From Camelus bactrianus (taxonomy: Eukaryota > Chordata > Mammalia > Artiodactyla > Camelidae), in contig NC_133546.1 of assembly GCF_048773025.1 (NCBI RefSeq), forward strand, positions 83,643,816-83,707,815: a stretch of 64,000 bases of DNA, written 5' to 3'. This document shows positions 59,689 to 64,000 of the stretch, piece by piece (within the stretch, counting starts at the first letter, position 1; every line of letters starts with the position of its first letter). The translations under genes were made by a program, and so were the position numbers. The notes below the pieces were generated by a model that worked only from the letters and a program-made list of their open reading frames with translations, did not search any database and was not told where the DNA came from.

Positions 59689-60640
59689 TTATTTTCTATT
59701 TAGAGTAAACCTTTCATTATTTCCTTTAGCATAGGTTTAGTATTGCTGAATTCTTTTAGTTTTTGCTTGTCTGTGAAATTCTTTCTCTTTCTAGTCTAAA
59801 GTACAGCCTTACTGCATAAATTATCCTAGGTTGCAGCTTTCTCTCATTCAGAAATTTTAATATATATTGCCACTCCCTTCTGGCTGGCAGTGTTGGCGAA
59901 GAGAAACCAACAGATTGCCTTATGGGGTTTTCCTTATAACTAACAATTCATTTTTCTCTCGCTGCCTTTAGTATAATTTCTTTATCTTTAAATTTCACCA
60001 TCTTAATTTTAATATGTCTTGTGTAGATCTATTTGGGTTCTTCTTCTTGAGTACTCTCTGTGCTTCCTGTACTTGGATATTTGATTGATTCTTTAGGTTT
60101 CGGATATTTTCAGACATGATTTCTTCAAATACCTTTTCAATCCCTTTTGCTTTTTCTTCTCCTTCTGTGACCCCTATTATGCATAGGTTGGAATGTAATA
60201 TATTATCCCATAGATCCCTTATATTGCTTTCATTGTTTTTTTTTTCTTTTTTTCTCTTTCTTTTCTGTCTGCTGTTCTGATTGGGTGAATTCTCTTATCA
60301 TGTCTTCTAAGTCACTTATTCATTCTTCTGCATTGTCTAGTCTGTTTTTGACACTCTATCTCTTGGCTCTTTTCATAGCCATTGAGTATTATGTTTTTAA
60401 CTATCTCCTCTTTATAGTTTCAATTTCCTTTTTATAATGTTCTCTCTCTCTATTTTTAGTCTCTTTTATTTCTTTCAGTGCTTTCATCACTCCAGTTTTG
60501 AAGTCATGATCTAGTAGAGTATTGAGATGTATTTCATTGACTGTTCTTTCTGGGGATTTCTATTGTTCTTTTAATTGAGAATCATTCCCCTCCTTCTTCA
60601 TTTTACTTATATCTCTCTGGCACTATGGATTATGAAGTAT
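59689..60640 (-). pseudogene. L1-B ORF1 remnant and start of inter-ORF spacer
   Basis: Plus-strand wording GAATTCTTTTAGTTTTTGCT with TGTCTGTGAAATTC (59,749-59,782) is the reverse of the ORF1p C-terminal FTDKQKLKEF box. CTGTGCTTCCTGTACTTGGA (60,059) and CTGCATTGTCTAGTCTG (60,328) mark the RRM and coiled-coil parts. No long frame remains. The left end joins the 5' start of L1-A at about 59,689, so L1-B has lost its spacer, ORF2 and 3'UTR. The array's ORF1 blocks are closest in layout to this copy. Confidence 0.8.
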
Positions 60641-62200
60641 CAGTTATCTTCTCTGGCCTTCAAGGGATTTTTTTTTTTGAAGAGGATGTGTTCCTGTGTA
60701 GAATGTGCACACCTAATAATTTTTTTGCTATGTCTGTTTTTAGTATGGATGGTAGCCACGTCTTTCTTCTATGTGTGTTATCTGTTATCCTTTTGATTAG
60801 GGATGTGGCTGGTGTTGTGATGACCAGAGCCTTCTCTGGTTTTTTAGTGTGGTCTCCTTTTTGTTCTGTGGTTGTCACAGCTCTGTCAGGGACTGGGTCT
60901 GTTTCCCTTTTGTTGGGAGTGAGGCTTCCAGACCTGATTCTGAGCTCTGGTGCATAGTAGGTGGGGTTGGAGCAGTTTAAGTACTTTTTCTTGACTCTGC
61001 CCTTGTCCTAGCTTTAGTTACAGGAATGTCAGTGTCACACACTTGGTTGGTGATGCACTATCAGGTCAGTGACATCACCAGCAGCAAACACTGCACCTGC
61101 ACTTGCCCTGATACACAAACTCTGCTCACCTGTCTTAGATGCCTACACCAGTAGGGCTTCCAGCACTCAGTGACTGCATTCATGCTACCAGATCAGCACC
61201 ATGCCAAGTGCCAAATGCTGCCCCTTCAATCACCCCACTTTGCAAATTCTGCTCACTCTTCCCAGAGGCCCACAGGTCATGCTACTTGGTCAGAACTACT
61301 CTCAGTGCTGCATCCACTCAGGGTAGGTGGGCTCACAGAAAATGGCCACACCAGCACTCACCCTTACTCTGTGCCAGAACTCTAGTCCTTGCCCATTTGT
61401 CTTAGAGGTGTCGGTCCACAAAGACACCTGCATAGCAAAATGGTCCCCTTTGCTTGGTGTTGTAAACAAATTTCAGTCCTGCCTGTGAAGTTGTGGACCC
61501 TCTGGGTATGAATTCGTGTTTCAAATCCACCTCTGCCTGGGAGCTGAACACTAAGGGATATGGCGGTTGTGCTGGAGCCCTGCCTCTCTTCTAAGAACAC
61601 ATCAGCAATGGTGCCACAGGCCTGTGTAGACAAAGGCTATGGCCCAGCTGCATTGTGCTCCTCCCTACAATGCACACCAGCAGTATTGTTTTCTTTTTTT
61701 TTTAATTTTATGGAGAACTTAGGCTGCTCTGTTCTCTATATCTTCCCAGACATAGTTCATAGCATACTCCAGCCCCCTGAGATTGCCTCTGTGCAGTTGG
61801 CCCCAGTCCACCACGTGGCTCTGGCAGCCATCCCCAGCCTACCCCCTGCTGGTTTGTATCTAGGGCTGAGGTCACAGGGAAATTTAGTGTTCATTTTACT
61901 TATTGTTTTGTGGGTCAAGGGCTACTTTGCACAGATAGAAGACTTGGAGTCCTCTGTCCCCCCCAGTTTAAGAGTGTGAATCCTTATTTGTCACTCCCAC
62001 ACATCCCACGCTATTTTCCTTTTACTTTTTTCCTACCAGATTTGTGGTGAATTTTGTCTTTTGAAGAAGGTGATGTTCTGTCAATGTTCAGTAGGTGTTC
62101 AGAGTGAATGGGTGGGTCCTGGGGTGTTTCTCTTGGTGTATTTGTGGGAAAGGGTGAGGTACTAGTGTCTTTCTACTCCACCATCTTGGCTGCTCCTGAC
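60641..62200 (-). mobile_element. L1-B 5'UTR, complete to the element's 5' end
   Basis: About 1.55 kb of GC-richer sequence that pairs with the L1-A 5'UTR. The right end reads, on the minus strand, GTCAGGAGCAGCCAAGATGG and then TGGAGTAGAAAGACACTAG, the usual start of a mammalian L1. Blocks not present in L1-A (for example 61,020-61,330 with repeated TCAGCACC/CACTGCACC motifs) suggest a somewhat different 5'UTR layout. Confidence 0.85.
62181..62189 (-). promoter_or_regulatory. YY1-type site at the L1-B 5' end
   Basis: The minus strand reads CCAAGATGG within a dozen bases of the L1-B start. In L1 this site places transcription initiation. It is intact here and decayed in L1-A (CCATCATCTTTG on the plus strand near 59,672). 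Confidence 0.6.
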
Positions 62201-62534
62201 TCCTCTTTCTTAGATTTGATACTGAAATTACTAATAATTGGCCAGAATTCTCAAACAATGTTTCCATGATCTATTCAGACAAATATTGTATACCTGTCTG
62301 AAAATTAACATGACATTTCTTATATTTAAAAAAATTGACAGCACATTCTGCAGGGAAGAAGTAAATATAAGTGTAATCCTATGAATTTTCAATAAAAGGA
62401 TGAACTAATGGAAAGTCTGGTAGCCATGTACAGTCAATATCAGTTATCTATGTTCTACCTTCCTTGATAATGCCTTTTTCTGTGGTACTAATTTCTTCTC
62501 TTCCCTCTACTGATCAAAACTTCTCCATTCGAAG
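62201..62534. other. Unassigned unique-looking sequence
   Basis: AT-rich sequence between the L1-B 5' end and the tRNA half. I see no gene, no repeat I can name and no long frame. Confidence 0.5.
62515..62530 (+). repeat. Target-site duplication, left copy
   Basis: Left 16 bp direct repeat of the tRNA-Gly half insertion. It pairs with 62,570-62,585. Confidence 0.8.
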
Positions 62535-62569
62535 GCATTGGTGGTATAGTGGTGAGAATAGCTGCCTTT
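62535..62569 (+). pseudogene. 5' half of tRNA-Gly(TCC), tailless retropseudogene
   Basis: The bases GCATTGGTGGTATAGTGGTG and AGAATAGCTGCCTTTC match the first 34-38 bases of mammalian tRNA-Gly(TCC) with two or three changes, and stop in the anticodon loop. There is no 3' half, no CCA and no A tail. The flanks carry a near-perfect direct repeat, CAAAACTTCTCCATTC at 62,515-62,530 and CAAAACTTCTCCACTC at 62,570-62,585 (one mismatch in 16). This is what L1-driven insertion of a tRNA fragment leaves (the known class of tailless retropseudogenes). Four bases (GAAG) lie between the left repeat and the tRNA start. It cannot give a functional tRNA. Confidence 0.85.
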
Positions 62570-62585
62570 CAAAACTTCTCCACTC
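62570..62585 (+). repeat. Target-site duplication, right copy
   Basis: Right 16 bp direct repeat, one mismatch to 62,515-62,530. Its first bases (CAAA) could also belong to the tRNA anticodon loop, so the exact joint is ambiguous by about four bases. Confidence 0.8.
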
Positions 62586-63010
62586 TCCATTGTGAACAAA
62601 AATTAAAACTAAAATGTCTTAGCCAGACATCCAAAGTCAAACATAGTTTTATCTTAATTCCATTCCCCACAATCCATATAATTCTAGGAAATAAAGGTGA
62701 ACATGTCAATCTAATGCTGGAAGACACTGCACTTCTTTTGACTGTCTATTGGTGGATGTCTAATATCAGTTTTAGATTTTTTTCCTCTTGGGCAAAATCT
62801 AATTTCCCAAAAGTAAATATTTAAGTATTTTCTCTGCTGGGTTTAAGTCTTACAAGTTATTTATTAATTATAGACTAGAATCATCCTTATATTATGAGAT
62901 AATGAAATACAAAATACATTTCAAATTTCTTCTCCACTCACTCTCCTCTTTCTTTTAGAGAATAAAATTTATTGTTGAATTTTAATGCATAATTAAAATA
63001 TATCTATATA
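62586..63010. other. Unassigned unique-looking sequence
   Basis: AT-rich sequence with one 91-codon plus-strand frame (62,549-62,824) that crosses the tRNA half and therefore is not a gene. Nothing else is recognised. Confidence 0.5.
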
Positions 63011-63511
63011 TTTATTTATATTTATTTATTGAAGTATAGTCAATTTACAATGTTATGTCAATTTCTGGTGTACAGGATAATGCTTCAGTCATACATTAAC
63101 ATACATATATTCTTTTTTATATTCCTTTTCACCATAAGTTACCATAAGATATTGAATATAGTTCTCTGTGCTATACAATATGGAATTGTTTTTTATATAT
63201 TATATGTATATTATTATCTGCAAATCTCAAGCTCTCAATTTAGCCCTTCCCACTCTCTTCTCCCTCTGGAAACCATAAGTTTGTTTTCTATGTCTGTGAG
63301 TCTTTTTTTAATAATTTCATCTATTTTTTAGATACTACATATAAGTGATATCATATGGCATTTTTCTTTCTCTTTCTGAGTTCACTTAAAATGATATTTC
63401 CCAGGTCCATTCATGTTGCTTTAAATGGCATTATTTTATTATTTTTTTATGGATGTACATTATTCCATTGTATAAATACACAACTTCTTTATCCAGTCAT
63501 CTGTCCTCTTG
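63011..63511 (-). mobile_element. L1 3' end fragment, minus strand
   Basis: The fragment starts in AT-rich tail-like sequence and then reads TTTATTGAAGTATAGTCAAT, TTTCTGGTGTACAGGATAAT, GATATTGAATATAGTTCTCT and CTACATATAAGTGATATCAT, ending in the ORF2 C-terminus at CTTTATCCAGTCATCTGT. The phrase TCTGGTGTACAG with GCTTCAGTCATAC is the form I remember from camelid L1s. It is a typical 5'-truncated insertion of about 500 bp. No clear target duplication is seen. Confidence 0.88.
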
Positions 63512-63515
63512 TTAA

Positions 63516-63553
63516 TCTTACTGGAGAGGCCAAATCTTACTGGAGAGACCAAT
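63516..63553 (+). repeat. 19 bp tandem duplication
   Basis: AATCTTACTGGAGAGGCCA is followed at once by AATCTTACTGGAGAGACCA (one difference). It lies immediately right of the L1 fragment's 5' end. Confidence 0.9.
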
Positions 63554-64000
63554 GCTCACTGCCTAGGTCACAAATGGAATAGTCAATTTGTTTTGGCTTG
63601 CTTTGAACTGAAAATTGTTGTGTTAGAGGATTTCATTTCCTATGAAGATGCCTTTTTCCACACAGTAATATTCCCACTGTTTAGTCATACCTTTCCTAAA
63701 TCTCCCTACATGGACAGAAATGTCAAGCTTCACCATGAGAGACACAAGCTCGTAGACTTTATTCTTCCAGAATGATACAAGAGTTGGATGTAAGACTCAG
63801 GTTAGAATCAGTGCATTAAGTTGTTCAACAAATAAATTACACAGACTTAGTATATGCCAAACTCAGACACTGGCTGCAAGTGGATTCAGGGTATTCACAA
63901 ACCAGAAAGCATCACTGAGTTTGAAGTCCAGAGGTTTTACTTGGGTTTTATAATTTATTAAATCATTGGACTCATGACTAATCTCCATCTCCAGCACCAT
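63554..64000. other. Unassigned sequence at the right edge
   Basis: No gene or repeat that I can support. One 88-codon plus frame (63,509-63,775) starts inside the tandem duplication and has no protein-like features. The wording near 63,815-63,870 faintly recalls an ancient L2/MIR-type repeat, but too weakly to call. Confidence 0.4.

Noticed and set aside
62535-62570. Working tRNA-Gly gene
   Set aside because: Only the 5' half is present; there is no T arm, acceptor 3' strand or terminator.
63815-64000. Ancient L2/MIR or old LTR fragment at the right edge
   Set aside because: Only short stretches recall such families from memory, and nothing long enough to support a call was seen.
1-64000. 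CRISPR array, rRNA, prokaryotic operon or origin
   Set aside because: The base composition, LINEs, microsatellites and tRNA half are mammalian; no such structures were seen.

Overview
The window is mammalian, repeat-dominated DNA with no intact host gene that I can support. The young LINE-1 (L1) 3' ends (for example 63,011-63,511) have the wording I remember from camelid L1s (alpaca, llama, camel) rather than cattle or pig. I therefore think a camelid is most likely, but this rests on memory of the family and not on a search.

Region 1 (1-47,756) is one head-to-tail tandem array, a macrosatellite, with a unit of about 5.26-5.30 kb. Nine units can be laid out, plus a broken piece of a tenth. 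The array runs off the left edge of the window. Each unit carries, in minus orientation, the 5' half of an old L1: a 5'UTR-like stretch, an ORF1 remnant (coiled coil, RRM-like part, C-terminal domain), the inter-ORF spacer and a weak match to the start of the ORF2 endonuclease. About 2.4 kb of each unit I cannot assign. It includes a roughly 0.8 kb minus-strand segment with repeated open frames and a splice-donor-like GTAAG kept in eight of nine units. Units fall into two sequence types, A on the left and B on the right. The switch lies inside unit 5, and patches of near-identity between neighbours point to gene conversion.

Region 2 (47,757-62,200) is a nest of L1 pieces, nearly all on the minus strand. 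It holds two insertions with inverted 5' ends, a plus-strand L1 3' end inserted into a minus-strand L1, an older L1M-like element split by younger ones, and two L1 5' halves placed head to tail (55,858-62,200). That dimer has the same order of parts as the array unit, so it may be a model of how the array began. A (TA)37 tract, a (TG)23 tract and a roughly 210 bp A-rich tract sit inside these L1s.

Region 3 (62,201-64,000) is mostly unique sequence. It contains a 5' half of tRNA-Gly(TCC) flanked by near-perfect 16 bp direct repeats, which looks like a tailless tRNA retropseudogene. It also contains a 3'-end L1 fragment and a 19 bp tandem duplication. I saw no tRNA-derived SINE, rRNA, CRISPR array or intact tRNA anywhere in the window.

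No set of genes here works together in a pathway. What links the regions is L1: the array unit is built from it, the right-hand flank is made of it, and the tRNA half was probably inserted by its machinery.
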